This document shows, in pieces, positions 1 to 11,511 of a DNA stretch of 64,000 nucleotides. The notes beneath the pieces are model-generated. The model was not told the DNA's origin. It saw nothing but the letters and a program-made list of their open reading frames with translations, and did no database searches. Source of the DNA: Mortierella alpina (Eukaryota > Mortierellomycota > Mortierellomycetes > Mortierellales > Mortierellaceae); NCBI GenBank assembly GCA_029449245.1, contig JANATF010000001.1:744001-808000 (forward strand), read 5' to 3'. Position numbers and translations under genes: made by a program. The first letter of the stretch is position 1, and the number at the start of each line of letters is the position of its first letter.

Positions 1-1
1 A

Positions 2-1195
2 CCTTCACCTGCCCCTAGGCGCTCGACATCCACTACTTCTGTATCAGCCGCTACTGACAATTCAACGGCACCTGTCATCCCTGAGGATAGTTCTGATCAG
101 TCAACACTTTCAGGAGCACCTATATCACCCAAGGATGATAGAGCAGTGAATAAGCGCATTGATGCACGGTCTCTGATGGAAAGGCAGATCATGTTAGCAG
201 CTATAGATCGTCAGCCTGAGGGTGCACCTTCAAACGCAGCTGATTCAGTAGAGGAGGAGATGTCGATGAAAGGTACTTCGTTCTAACGTGCTTACATGTG
301 CATGGTGTCTTATCCGATTATACTTTGTGTCTTAGAGGGAATATCTAATAGAGTCCCTATGCTTTTTAGATGATGCTACACCAAAGGCCGCAATGCCCTC
401 CGAAACAACGCGCGCACTCACTATCACCAACTTTGTTCGGCCTCTGACGGTCAATCAGGTTAAAAGGATGCTTTCAGAATTCGGCGAGGTTGAGATCTTG
501 TGGATGGATAGTATCAGGACGCACTGTTATGTCACTGTACGTATAGCAAAACTCATGAGTGGCATTAAGTATCGGCTTTCTTTTTTTCGAAACGGCATCA
601 CGCTTACTCTTATATTTTTTGTAAAAAAAAAAAACAACACTACAGTTTACGGAGAAACAATCAGCGGAAAAGGCGTACGCGCAAGTCAAAGGTCAAATCT
701 TTCCAAAGGAGACTGGCAGGCCATTGGAACCTCATTTCATCACACCCGAAGCCGCAGCGTCGAGCATCGAGGCTGCAGAGCTTGCACAAAAGCATGGCAA
801 GAAGCCCATTGTTTATACTGGAGTTGGTGCTGTGGCGGCGGTCGTTACACCTAAGCGTGCGGCTCCCATTGCGATACGCAAGGACGATGTTGAGGGTAAG
901 AGACACTCTTTTTGGATCTGCTAAGGACTCTCTTCATGGACGCTGCATGTTTTAAGATCTTGTGGGCTAATTACAGTGAGGAAATTGGTGTTCCTGATCT
1001 TACCATTTTTTAGTCGTATTCAGGCGGGACAAGGCTGTGGTTGAGCAGCCGCAGATCGTGCAACCAGCCGACCTATTCAAGCTTACAAAGGCTCAACCTC
1101 CGCTCTACTACAAACCCATGAAGGAGCCGCCAGTACCTGAAGCGAGCATCCTTTCAACAGAAACCGCGCCCGCAGCGGCTGCAGAGGCTAAATAA
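2..1195 (+). CDS. ACIN1: Acinus-like RNA-binding protein, 5'-truncated by the window edge
   Basis: 3' part of a gene in four exons: 2-272, 370-536, 646-895 and 1014-1195, all with GT-AG borders and one continuous frame ending in TAA. The visible protein begins with a Ser/Thr/Pro-rich segment. An RRM-like fold follows (core LTITNFVRPLTVNQVKRML, then a continuation across the second intron), matching the Acinus RRM. The C-terminus carries the RSB motif core (ADLFKLTKAQPPLYYKP), which in Acinus binds RNPS1 and SAP18 to form the ASAP complex on the exon junction complex. In that family the protein acts in the nucleus in splicing regulation. The N-terminal part (SAP domain in animals) lies outside the window. 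The RSB match is the strongest evidence; the role is inferred from the family. Confidence 0.85.
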
Positions 1196-1508
1196 CCAGC
1201 CAGCCTTTTACTCTTGTTTTTTTTTCTTTTCTTTCGTTGCTCTTACAATTGAACGTTGGAATAGACCGTTCAAGATTCTGTACACGAATTAGCCTTTCTA
1301 CACATGATTGCCACAGCCGTCCAGGGAGAGAGAACATAAAAGAGAGACAGCACCATCATTTCTTCTTTTTAATTAGCTTTGTCTGTTTCGTTTCCAAATC
1401 ACTCGTTTAGACTAGTCCAGGAAGCAAAGTGTCCTGGTGTAATCCCGAAAGAAGAGAAGAAAAAATCAGGCAAGCCAAATGTTGAGGGGGGGTCCAAAAG
1501 AAAGATAT
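1196..1508. other. Convergent intergenic, 3' ends
   Basis: The Acinus-like gene and RPL32 converge here. T-rich runs follow the Acinus stop (about 1205-1235). No ORF or RNA gene is recognisable. Confidence 0.5.
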
Positions 1509-2351
1509 TTAAGCCTCGGTTCTGACGCGAGCGTTGGCGTTGGTGACGCGGATGTTGAGCTGCTGGGCACGCTCAACAATGGCAATGCGGTTGCGGGACG
1601 AGACGTTGTGGGCAATCTCGGCAGCAAAGGTGCGGTTGTGCATCAACAAGAGGTTCAACTCGGCAATGTTGGAAACGAGGAACTTCTTGAAGCCAGAGGG
1701 CATCAAGTGGCGGGTGAGCTTGTTGTTACCGTAACCAATCTTGGGCATGGCAATCTGGCCCTTGAAACGGCGACGAACGCGGTTATCAATACCCTTGGGC
1801 TTTCTCCATGACTCCTGCAAAGTCGCGAATTTTCAAGGGGGAAAAAAAAGGTAATGATATGTTAGTTTCTGTAAAGAAAAATGAACCCAGGTAATGCCTT
1901 TTCCTGCTCAGTTCGAAAAATCGTTGTCCAGTCGTGGGACAGTAGAGTTGATCGCAGCTTCTCTTTTGATGGCGGCGAAAGCACGACAGGGTGAAGTTGA
2001 AGAGTTGATTCCTTGAGAACTAAGAGATCCACTGGCTTCGTTCATCGACTATGCTGTCCTTATTCTCTTTCCACATTGATTCTGAGGGAGCACTGCTGAG
2101 TCAATCCCTTCCTGATTTCAATGAGCGCTCTGTTTCTCAATGTTTCCAGCAACCAACTTGGTGTTGCCCTTTCTCACACATAGAGACTTCATCCTGCAGG
2201 TTGGTTGTTGTATGTCACTTTTCCTGAACAAAAAAGAAAAAGAGTATCCCTGCAGTAGTACCTTGACGGTCTTGTAGCGGTCAGACTGGTGACGCTTGAA
2301 GGTAGCGGTGTGCTTCTTCACGATGGTGTGCTTCTTGAGAGGAGTGACCAT
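1509..2351 (-). CDS. RPL32: 60S ribosomal protein L32 (eL32)
   Basis: Two exons on the minus strand: 2351-2262 (30 codons) and 1814-1509, separated by a 447-bp intron with a GTACTA donor and a TGCAG acceptor. The 131-residue product is the usual length for eL32. It carries the diagnostic family stretches [41 protein letters not shown]-type and AEIAHNVSS. It is a structural protein of the large cytosolic ribosomal subunit. A single long intron close to the start is typical of ribosomal-protein genes in fungi. I looked for an intronic snoRNA and could not support one. Confidence 0.97.
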
Positions 2352-3048
2352 TTTCTATAGAGATCGTTAGGTGAACCAAAAAGTATGTGTGCGTGTAAGT
2401 CCATCCGTTCTTTCCTTTCTCCAACTTGGAATCAAAGAGATGGTAAGAGCGAGTCGATCCATCTGGTTCCTTGAATCCTTGAGACGAGTGATATGCTTTC
2501 CTCCTCATCCATGTACAACAGCCTTCAACACTCCCTCCCAGCGCGCCAGCCTTCTAGATGTTGAGTCAGAGTAGCGAGAGTGTGATGGGCGTATGCTCCA
2601 CTGCGCTTTGGGGTTGAATGAAAGTTTGCCCATGGTCTGTCGTTGGAATTCCTGGTTGGCTCTGAGGGAACACAAAGATCATGGGGGTTATCCCTCGTCC
2701 AAAGACTGAATCTGGGTACACTTCATTCCATGTGCCAAGTATGGTGCCCCCATGAACCTGTTCAAACTGCTGAAATCCAAGCTTCGTGTCTCCTGCTTCC
2801 TGGGCGCATTCTGAGCTGGGATGACGAGACTCCTGATAGCGATTGATGAATGGATCGATGCTTGAAGCTGGATCCTGACGGCACCCATCCATCCGGGATG
2901 GATGTCGAACAGTCACGTGCGGGCATAACATACAGAAAAATAAATTTCAAAAGAGGAAGAGCAACTTCGCCTAGCGGGTGAGGTGATCATATAGAGTTCT
3001 CTAAGCCTTCGATATGCAATCGATTCTTCATGCTCTTTATGTATAAGT
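2352..3048. other. Intergenic, RPL32 promoter side
   Basis: This stretch lies between the QNG1 stop and the RPL32 start, both on the minus strand. It must hold the RPL32 promoter and 5' UTR. ORFs here match no family I know. A short palindrome (CATCC/GGATG, about 2886-2904) and a CACGTG E-box nearby (about 2915) are the only visible motifs. Confidence 0.4.
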
Positions 3049-4885
3049 CTAATAGAAAACAGAACGCGTCCTGTGGACCTTGACAGGACGCTGCCCTAAC
3101 GTCAAGTCTAGCTGTGCCGCCTTTGCAAAGTCCCAGATGAAGAAATCTATAAGGATTGCATTCACTGTCATCATCTTTGGAGCTTTATCAGTTGAATCAG
3201 CGCTCTCGGCCGCCAGTGCTTGCTCTTCCTGAATGAGCTCCAGGATCCTTTTTCGGATCAACTCCACCGCCCAGATAGAGTTACCGCGGATTTCCACCTC
3301 GAGGTCTGATCCATTGGGGAGCATCTGCCCGCGATCGAGGACTTGAAGCAATTCAGGTGAGTATTGAAGGCAGTGAAAATGGTAGAGTGCTTGTGGCACA
3401 CGATAGTCCGCAAACATCGTGATCTCATCAATGTCGTTGAACTTTCCATATGTCTCATTCTGGAAGCAGGCCCTAATAGAGCAAAGGAACACAAGGTGCG
3501 TCAGATATCCGCCTGCCATCGACAGGCTGGCCGACTCCTTTTTCCAGTCCATCTAAAAGTAACCGCTTACCAGAGATCGGCGACAAGAATCTGAGCACGC
3601 TTGAAGATTTGCACTACAAAAAAACGCATGAGAACATTGATGAATAACACAAGCTTTCTACCAGCTGTCGTGTACTAGCGACTTGAAGCGCCCACCAGAA
3701 TACGAGCTCTTCTACCTTTTTGTCCGCAGAACTCTGCTTCGTCTCTAAACGATGAAAAGTTTGAGGTGACGATGTCGACAAGCTTCAAGGCGGATCCATC
3801 GGCCTGGGTGATACAGTTTGCAAAGTTGCCGCCAAATTTCTACGGGTAGTAACCAGAGGCTGTCAGAATGCTGTGAGCTTCCGCCATCTAAAGGCAGGTA
3901 CGAAGCATCATTTGTTGCCCACCTCAACAAGAACTTTGCCAGCCTCACGAATAACGCGAATCCGATCCTGCAGCAAGGGGATCTGCTCCTTTGTGTCCGA
4001 TCGAAATATCCTGGCGATCTCTGCGTCAGATAATAGCTCCTCCGAGGCAAAGAATGAGGGCGTTGTGATAGGAATACCTTCCTCCAGTGCTAAAACAGAA
4101 AGGCGAACAGTTAGTCTTATATTGGACAATTCCTTGATAGGGGATAACAAACTCGTAGCATGTTTTCGATACCTCTGTTGATCGCCGCCACCATTGACCA
4201 GTATCCTGTATATCCAACACCTTGAAACGACACCCGGTACCGATCAGGGTGAGGAACGCCCGTGTCGTCGATGTCAATCTCAGACCAGAACGAAAAGTTG
4301 AGCAGATCCACCAAAAAGATCCTATCAAGGGAGTGTATTGTTGATCGCCTCTCCTGATCAGTTCTTGTCGTGTTTGGAGTAGGGGGAATAAGGATCGACA
4401 GCGTAGATTTGGGCAACAGCTTACCAGTCGACAGTGCTTGCGTTGCATTCCTTTGGGTTCAAAGGATGCTCTTTCCACTAGGGGTTTGTTTGTATATGTT
4501 TAGCGGGCAGTCTGAACGTTGTGTTGTCTTTAAGCACAGACAAGCTTTTTCTTATACCTTGCTGGTGTCGTAGTGCGTTTTCTTCATAGCCTCAAAAATC
4601 TATCCGTGCAAGAGATGTTCAGGATGAGCACTTCGGACCCGGCCAGCCCAAGCTATATGTTCTATCTGCGGCGATATTATCGCTTACTTTGGCAGCTCCA
4701 TGATTGATGCCGTCTTTAGGTATGGAGACATGCTTGCTGTGCTACATAGCAGGTTGACACGCGCGCGGGATTAATGAACAAGTTGGCATGTCGTGGCTTC
4801 GTGGGCAAGAGCATGGCTATCGGTGGTGCAGTCCTTTTACATTGTGGATGAACTCTGCGCTCTCGACTACTGGATTGAGTATCAT
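3049..4885 (-). CDS. QNG1: Queuosine 5'-phosphate N-glycosylase/hydrolase (queuosine salvage, DUF2419)
   Basis: Nine exons: 4885-4841, 4741-4688, 4599-4558, 4477-4425, 4321-4173, 4089-3923, 3839-3716, 3613-3571 and 3472-3049. They close exactly into 366 codons. Homology to human QNG1/C9orf64 runs end to end: N-terminal NPVVESAEFI, then LNFSFWSE, GYTGYWSMVAAINRA, GIPIT, the KFGGNFANC block, FKRAQILVADLW, ITMFADYRVPQ, VEIRG, and the C-terminal HRTRSVFY. The enzyme releases queuine from queuosine 5'-phosphate so that it can be reinserted into tRNA by the TGT complex; queuine itself comes from bacteria or diet. Four 5' exons are only 42-54 nt, so automated models probably miss them. It shares a 201-bp divergent promoter with the mini-calmodulin at 5087. 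Confidence 0.93.
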
Positions 4886-5086
4886 TCTGGATCAGCGTGT
4901 GCGGAAAGGACGTTTGGGCTTTGGGCTGTAGAGATTAGCTGAGCACGAGGAAGCAGAGTGAAAAGAGAGGGTGTGGGGTGACTTCGTTTGATATCAAGCA
5001 GCGTGCTCTTTTTTTTTGCCTCTTCCTTCTCTTCAGTCCCCATTCCTCGCACATCCCCCTTTCCCACCGAGTCATACATCAGCACA
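4886..5086. promoter_or_regulatory. Divergent promoter QNG1 / mini-calmodulin 1
   Basis: Only 201 bp separate the two start codons, which point away from each other. The half next to the plus-strand gene is strongly CT-rich (about 5005-5075), a common feature of fungal core promoters. No TATA box is evident. Confidence 0.5.
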
Positions 5087-5451
5087 ATGGTATGCCTGCA
5101 GGCGAGCGCCATGGTTCTGATTAACAAGCTTAGCCCTGGTTCCTTTTTCGTACTAACGCATCAACTGCACGTCCCCTCCACCCGTGCTTCTGATAATAGA
5201 AGAAAACCGACTTCACTCCCGAAGAGGTGGCCGATTTCAAGGAGAGCTTCGACGCCTTTGATCGGAATAGCGATGGCACCATCAGCCGCCGCGAGCTGCA
5301 CGCACTTTTGCACACCGTTGGACACAAGGTCAACGCCGTCGGCCTCGAAAACCTCTTGAACGAGTATGACGTTGACCTGTCTGGTACCATTGACTTTAAC
5401 GAGTTCTTGAGTTTGGCGAAACGCTTGATGCAGAACAAGCTGAAGAAGTAG
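5087..5451 (+). CDS. Two-EF-hand mini-calmodulin, paralogue 1
   Basis: Exon 1 is only the ATG (5087-5089), followed by a GTATG donor. Exon 2 is 5200-5451. The 84-residue product equals one calmodulin lobe (calmodulin has about 149 residues and four EF-hands). EF-hand 1 has loop DRNSDGTISRRE and EF-hand 2 has loop DVDLSGTIDFNE; both have acidic residues at 1, 3, 5 and 12 and Gly at 6, so both should bind Ca2+. A start codon isolated in its own exon is the classic calmodulin gene layout, which supports the model. The partner is unknown. A related tandem copy lies 0.9 kb downstream. Confidence 0.85.
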
Positions 5452-6397
5452 AGCTTGTCTAAAAGAATGGAAAGCTTCGGCCTCATCTGGGCTATCGTTA
5501 TTCACCACCCTATATCCTCCTACCAGGATGAACCTGTCAACGAATCGTGTTCTTATCCGCATCCGCCACCCATGTATCTCGTTCTCCTAATCATATATAC
5601 TTGAACCATAATCAAATACAAAGACCCGCAAGGCCAAAGATTCTCTCGTTCAGGAATGTGGGCTGTTGAGGCTGTTTTGTGGGCTGGTTTGGCGTCTTCT
5701 GTTGCTTCCTTCTTTTTCAGATGCAAGGTGAGCATGCAAATAAGTAGCCACATCACTATTTCGAAATTCGTGCGCTTTTCCGGGAAAGCCAGGTTGTTTT
5801 TGTATCGAGGCTCGATGCGCAGACACGTTACTGCTTAGCACATTCGCACTGCCCCTGGTCGTTTCTCAAAAGATAGAGAGACAGGTCCAAGAAAAAAAAG
5901 AGACAATTGCTAGTCCGAACCCTTTTAAACAAATACATGGACTACTATCTCATCCATTTCAATGGTCTTTATCAAGTCTTTGCGCACTCTGGAGTGCAAG
6001 GTCCATGATTTGAGTTACGTTGTCAATGTCGACAGTACACCTGCGTCTGCAAGACAGGGAGGAAGGGAGAAGCAAAAGTCGGATTGACCCTCGAGACAGC
6101 AACTCCAAAAGTTCAACTTCGTAGCAATAGAATTTACCCAGTCCCTCTCCACCCAATGGGACGAACCCAATCTCTTTTTCCCACATCCGAATGCGGACAT
6201 GGAGCCAACGACTTTGGGCCTGAGACGAGTGCAGGGTCGCGCGCGTACGACTCAATAGGCCGCTTTATTTATGCGCTTGCTTTTCCAGTGCTTCCATTTC
6301 TCTTTTATTGCCCATCCACATCCCTTGCCGTTCTCTCTTACTTCCCCTCATCTGTCTTCTTTTCTCCCTCTGCTTCCTCATCCATCTCGAAAACAAC
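5452..6397. other. Intergenic between the mini-calmodulin pair
   Basis: Holds the 3' UTR of paralogue 1 and the promoter of paralogue 2, with a CT-rich block at about 6300-6390 just before the second ATG. Minus-strand ORFs here match nothing and lack gene structure. Confidence 0.4.
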
Positions 6398-6805
6398 ATG
6401 GTAAGCATTCCTCGCAAAAGTATGCAGCGTCTCAAGCGGATGTTCGCATGACCCTACGCAGCCGCAACAGCATGGCTTGTTTCACCGCGTGCAGGTCCCA
6501 TGCTGGCCACCCCCTCCACCTTCCCTAATACTTCGTTCGTGGTCTTGCGTTTTCTCTAGTCCTCTACCTTCTCAGAGCAAGAGCTCAGCAGCTTCAAGGA
6601 TAGCTTTGATGCTTTTGATAAGGACAAGGACGGCACTATCAGCAAGACCGAGCTGCGATCTTTGCTCCGTATCATTGGCGAGAAGTACCACGCCGCCGCC
6701 ATCACCAGCTCGATGCAGGAGTTTGACACCAACAACGACCAACAGATCGACTTTGAAGAGTTTTTAGTTTTGGCTAACAAGCTCGTCAAAAACAAGCCTC
6801 TTTAA
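6398..6805 (+). CDS. Two-EF-hand mini-calmodulin, paralogue 2
   Basis: Same architecture as its upstream neighbour: an ATG-only exon (6398-6400), an intron with a GTAAG donor, and exon 2 at 6560-6805, giving 82 residues. EF-hand 1 is canonical (DKDKDGTISKTE). EF-hand 2 reads DTNNDQQIDFEE: loop position 6, normally Gly, is Gln, so the site may bind Ca2+ weakly or with altered geometry. The shared ATG-only exon and equal length show that the pair arose by tandem duplication; the sequences have diverged well since. It could act as a light chain or half-calmodulin regulator, but the partner cannot be read from the sequence. Confidence 0.84.
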
Positions 6806-7093
6806 ATGTAGATCCTATTCCACCCATCGACGTGTCCGGAAACCCAGTAATGCAATAGCGAAGGGCCTAGCCTTGTATATAAAAGAATAAAAAAGGGAGG
6901 AGACATACTGTATGCGTGTGTTCTTCCTGAAGGTCAGCGGAAACCCCTTGGATGCTCTAGCGTAATCGAACCGAGGCGAGGACTACCAGACATGATTGGA
7001 GCCTTTGCAACGATCTTTTCCTTTGTCTGGTCAGAGCACGGCGTATTTTCATGTTGACGTGGGTTCACCTTTATTTCCTTATATTATAAAAAC

Positions 7094-9230
7094 CTATGCA
7101 AGGAGAATGATGCTCAAGGCCACCAGGGCCATCATCTTTGCTGCCGAACGGACAACTCCCTTAACGGTACTAACACACGCCCTAGCGCTCGATGACGCCC
7201 CTTGGTCGATCAACAATCCATCCTCACCATAGCCTTCCTCCAATGAATCACCTTGTATAAAGTCCTTTGTCAAGCTCTTGTGAATCGACTTTGTCAGCTC
7301 ATGCTCGGCTGAATCCGAGTCCATGGACCAGATGCTGATGCCTCCAAATCCTGCCTTCTTTAGATAATCAAGCTTGAGGTCAAACGTCTCAGGTGTGTCG
7401 AAGCCTACCCACTGATCGCCGTCCACAACCATGTACATACACTTGCCGACGTCATCCAGCTTCGGCTCTTGTGTCACCGAGCGATTAAAGACATCCGCTG
7501 CTCGCGCCTTTACATCCGCAATCTTCAAATTCTTGACCAGCTTGATCGCCTCAAAATAGGACATGGCACCCTTTTCCTGGCAACCTTGTTTTCCTGGCCC
7601 AATTGCAGGTGAGCCGGGGCTGGTCAAGGTCTTGTCCCGGAGAGTGAAAGTAACTCCGGAGAGAGAGAGGCCCAGGTTGAACTTGCGGGGGTTTACGATC
7701 CTGGGGACCATGGATTTCGCGGCATCGTCTACGGAGTAGCCGTGGTATTTTGTATTGACCGCCGTATCATAGAGAGGCGCCGCACAGAATACCATATCCT
7801 CCCATTGCCTATGATATTTCATATTGGTTCTACATTAGGCGCCTGCGGTGGAAGGGACGAGTTGTCTTCACCTACATCGCGTACAATGACTTACCCATGC
7901 AGATTGTAGGCCATGATGTTAAACCAGTTAACTAGAGGACGTTGTCAACCAATTGTCAGCATGCTGATCAGACGATAAAGGCTTTTCAAAAAGAAAAGCT
8001 GTAGATAAAAGAAGCGTTCTTTACCATATGGCGTCAGTTTTGGAAGCAAAAAGTGCTGGCCGTGAAACGGCCCTCCTGGCAGGGCAATACTCAAGATAAG
8101 GCGCTCTTGGCCATCCTTGAGTGACTCGGAGTTGGCTGCCTCGCGCATCTCTTTCAAGAACTGGACAAAGTTCTCTGGATCCGTGTCATGTCCACCTCGC
8201 AGCTTGTCTGCAGGGCTATGTTGTTTTTAGCAGCATGAATTGGTAAGTCGAGTCATCTTTGTTGTATAACAAAAAGGTAACTGCGAGCTTGCACGTACTA
8301 TTCCCAGTCAAAGTCGATGCCGTCAAAGTTATGCTCGCGCACGAATGCAATGGCTGATTTAATGAACTTTTGGCGGGACTCGAACGAGGAGACCATCTTG
8401 GAATAATATGCCATATCCATTTCCCATCCACCTACAGCACAGTTGTTTGAAGACAAAGCAAAAAGTCAGTGACCCAGCCACAAGACGAGACCCTACAAGA
8501 TACGCTTCATGACAAAGCAGAATGTGTGCGGCGCTTACCCACAGTGACCGTAGTCCGTAGTTTTGGCTTCTTAATTTTCAGGGCGTTTAGCTCCTTGTAG
8601 AGCGCGACGTCCTCTGGGTGGTACATCGCCATGACACCCTCGCTGTTGATCAACACGAACGCAAAGTTCAGATGCGTGTAAAGATCGTATGGCAGTTGGG
8701 CAGGCGCGAATGACGGGTAGTCAGGACAGGCCCCGCTAGTCTGATATAGAATTCGATCGTTTGAAGCATTGGAGGGAGAAAATACAAAAGAGCACATCTA
8801 TTAGGTTGATAGATTCCAATTCCATATTCCCATCGCCCTCTTTTGCCAAACACGGCCACAGCGGGGAACTTTCTCTGGGTTCTGTGGAGAGGTTCGTTGA
8901 CACTCCACCTTCATTACAAGGGTTCTTTGGCGTCTGCTGAGAAGAAGCTTGTTGCAACGAGAGATTGACAATGAGGCGAGGGTAAGATACGACGAGCCAA
9001 CAAGAGCTACAATGCAGCCGAACCGTTGATGATCCATAGTGTTGAGCAGCGGCGATAACGAAAGGTGCTAGGCGCACTGAGGATGCTGCACTCCGAAGTA
9101 TATTTGAGCGTGTTGTTTGTGCTTCGGAAGGATGCATTACCTTTCCATAGTAGCCAACAACACGCTGCGCGTGTATTATGACTGAGGGAACAACGAGTGC
9201 CACGCCTGCCAGAAAAGTGAGCAACCTCAT
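7094..9230 (-). CDS. GH18 chitinase, secreted, probably GPI-anchored
   Basis: Six exons: 9230-9141, 8740-8539, 8431-8299, 8215-8025, 7931-7895 and 7808-7094, giving 455 residues. Residues 1-21 are a signal peptide. The GH18 landmarks follow in order: VVGYYG strand, YTHLNFAF, TVTVGGW, then FDGIDFDWEY with the catalytic DxxDxDxE (proton donor Glu at residue 141), WFNIMAYNLHG (the beta6 MAY motif), and GFGGISIWSMDSD near the end of the barrel. The last about 20 residues are hydrophobic (ALVALSIILLA), as expected for a GPI-attachment signal or tail anchor. It should cleave chitin at the cell wall during growth or remodelling. The internal 37-nt exon is easy to miss; reading continues cleanly through it. 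Confidence 0.9.
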
Positions 9231-10528
9231 GTGGGAGACAGGCAACAGATGAGAGTTCTTTGCGGGGAGAGGTATTGTGGGCCAGAGGCGGGTTGCAGGA
9301 ATGGGTTCGTGAGGGCGGCCAGAGAGCGCGGTTCGAAGGAAGGAGGCGTGGAAAACAGAGGGAAAATGGCAGGAGCCAGAAGAGAGAAGAAAAAGAGGGT
9401 CAGGAGTCGTGAGACCTGGCTGTTTTATATGGATGACGGGCGAGTGACCCTTGCTCGAAACGCATTCTTGTTCGATCCTTGGTTCCGTCACATCACTCGT
9501 GGAGCGCCCACTTTGGCTGAGGAGTGGATCATCATTCATGCTGAGCTACACGCCCAAGGTCACGGTCGTTTCCAGATCCTATTCCAGATTGACCGTCCGC
9601 GTGCGATATCTCGTCGCCGCCCGTCTGGCTCTGCTCGTGAAGATTCTCGAAAGCCGAAAGGTATGAATGGGTATGTTGCGCAATGATTGCGTGCCACAAG
9701 GTGCGTAAAATGCGTAACGGAGTTCCAGGAACCACCTTCCATCGAGCTGTTGTAACTCCTTTTGCCAGACATTGCCTGATCTAAGTCTTTTCTTGCATGT
9801 CGCCTCTGAGCTCGTACGCGAGAGGGAGGCATTGCCTCAAGGCACGTTGCAAAGCCTATGTTGATAGCTACTGTGCATGTTGTGCCATCCCAGCGCATCC
9901 CGTAGCCTTTTTTTTTTTTTTTTTTTTTTTTTGTCAAGGTGCTACCACATCGTGAGGTAAAGAGTGGGAGTTTAAAAATGAGAGCGGTGACCAGATCGGC
10001 TCTCCTCTCTTTCCTACAACTGCCCGATTCTGGGATCCGCTGATCCGAGGACAAGCACTGCAGACTATGAAGGGAGACGAGAGGGGCGGCCAAATCAGAA
10101 TCTTCACCGCGCGATGTATATCTCTGTCCCTGAACTACACGACCTCTGCACGTAACAACTAATGCCTAGACCCGCCCCCTGCGAGGGTTTTTGATCAGCC
10201 GACGGAAGAGCACGGTGCATCCTTTTCGACAAGTGCAGACAATTGTTGGTGTGAAGCAAGCGCCGCCATCATTTCACGACCAAAGTGCGCCCCATATCAC
10301 ACATAGACATTCAGCGCACCAGCCATGCTTGAGCACCTCCGTGACACACATTCTCACTCCGCCTTCGTATAGTACGTACATTCTGTCATACCCATGCTCT
10401 ACCTCTTTGCTTAGCGGGCTTCCTTTTAGATAGAGGCTGGCATATGCGAAGGTGGCACCCATAATTCTTATTGTTACGCACAGGGACAAAAACCTGAGGT
10501 CAAAGCAAAGTCACTGCCTGACCGCTCA
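9231..10528. other. Intergenic, chitinase upstream region and poly-T tract
   Basis: No gene recognised. Contains the chitinase promoter and an uninterrupted run of 25 T at 9908-9932. From about 10190 onward the sequence is a diverged partner of 35960 onward (see the U2 repeat). Confidence 0.4.
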
Positions 10529-10537
10529 CTATAAAAG
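10528..10537 (+). promoter_or_regulatory. TATA element of U2 snRNA copy A
   Basis: ACTATAAAAG about 32-41 bp before the predicted RNA 5' end. It is identical in copy B (about 36309-36318), and so is the block just upstream of it (TCAAAGCAAAGTCACTGCC). Confidence 0.6.
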
Positions 10538-10568
10538 ACGGCCTACCTCGCGAAGAGACTTACTCTTC

Positions 10569-10753
10569 ACCGCTCTAGCTTCTGGCTAAGATCAAGTGTA
10601 GTATCTGTTCTTATTATTCTAATCGAATAATATGGTTGGCTACGGCCACCAAACGATTAACTTCATTTTTGACTGCAGTTGGCTCCAGCTCTGGCTTGCT
10701 ATCTGTCCAGCGGGTGTCCTCGGTCTTGCACAACCTTCCGAGTTTGCACGCCC
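10569..10753 (+). ncRNA. U2: U2 spliceosomal snRNA, copy A
   Basis: A 185-nt U2 snRNA, against 188 nt in human. Stem I (TAGC/GGCTA) is followed by the near-invariant GGCTAAGATCAAGTGTAGTA, containing the branch-site pairing GTAGTA at 10598-10603. Stem IIa is a perfect 7-bp hairpin, ATTATTC (10613-10619) with GAATAAT (10625-10631). The Sm site ATTTTTGA is at 10665-10672. Stem-loop IV pairs CTCGG (10719-10723) with CCGAG (10738-10742) and carries a loop resembling the U2A'/U2B'' binding loop (TCTTGCACAACCT). The 3' end is set by analogy at GCACGCCC. The RNA base-pairs with the intron branch site in the spliceosome. Confidence 0.95.
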
Positions 10754-11511
10754 TATGCAGTATCTTCTTATCTCCCAAAACAAAAATGAGTCTACCATTG
10801 AAAACTGACTTTGCAATGCTGTATCCTTCTGCATGCAACTGTTGGAAGGGTCCGTCGAAAGAACCACCTGTTCTCAAGCGTGCACTTTTCTGCAGTTCTG
10901 AGCCTCACTATAATGGCGCCCACGCAGAGCAGCCAGGTGAGATTTTGATAGATCCACGCACGGCCTGGCTGTAAACTGTACAAGGCGACCACCCACGTTT
11001 TCATGTTCTCCTTCTGCATGCTCGCCGCCGCTGAAAACGGATTAGATCTGCCAGGGTATCACGGTATGCCCTGCAGCCGTTTGCCTACGCTACGTTCGCT
11101 GCAATGGCGTACCTGCTTTTTTCCGCGTGGTGCAGTGGAGACTTGTTCTTGCAAAGTTCCTTGCCCCTGAGCGACAATGCCAAACGATATTGCTGGTCAT
11201 GAGCAGGGTGTGAGCATACCATTGCCAACGGGAATGCTGGCGGGACAACGGGGAAAAGGAGCGAACAGCACGCGGGATGATCAGTGGGACGCACGCGATG
11301 ATGTCTTGCCCCCTTTATTTTTCCAGCGTGGCTTTCTTGGCTTTCGTCTGCGCTCTTCCCGTAACCATTGCTGCATCATTCCTTCTCTCTGTCGACTCGT
11401 CTTTGCCACCCTGCTCCTCCCTGCCTCTGGGCTGTCCCTCACCACCCTTGTAATTTCTCGGCGAACTCTCTAGCAGGGTGCAAATTCCAATTGCTCAAGC
11501 CATTTTTCAGC
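10754..11511. other. Intergenic between U2 copy A and the SIKE-family gene
   Basis: The first 150 bp is the diverged 3' flank of the U2 duplication. The rest is upstream sequence of the next gene, CT-rich at about 11370-11470. ORFs here do not match any family. Confidence 0.4.

Larger units (their letters stand above)
10190..10900 (+). repeat. Dispersed duplication carrying U2 snRNA, copy A
   Basis: About 700 bp that aligns with 35960-36670 in direct orientation. The outer parts are only loosely similar (estimated by eye at 70-75 percent, with many indels). The central part, about 10480-10770, is almost identical: by eye a couple of substitutions and two 1-nt indels. The conserved core coincides with the U2 gene and its promoter. 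Confidence 0.85.

Noticed and set aside
1815-2261. Possible snoRNA inside the RPL32 intron
   Set aside because: No paired C/D boxes or H/ACA hairpins could be found on the sense strand.
10569-10974. 112-codon ORF overlapping U2 copy A
   Set aside because: It lies largely inside a structured RNA gene and is broken by the single-base indels in copy B.
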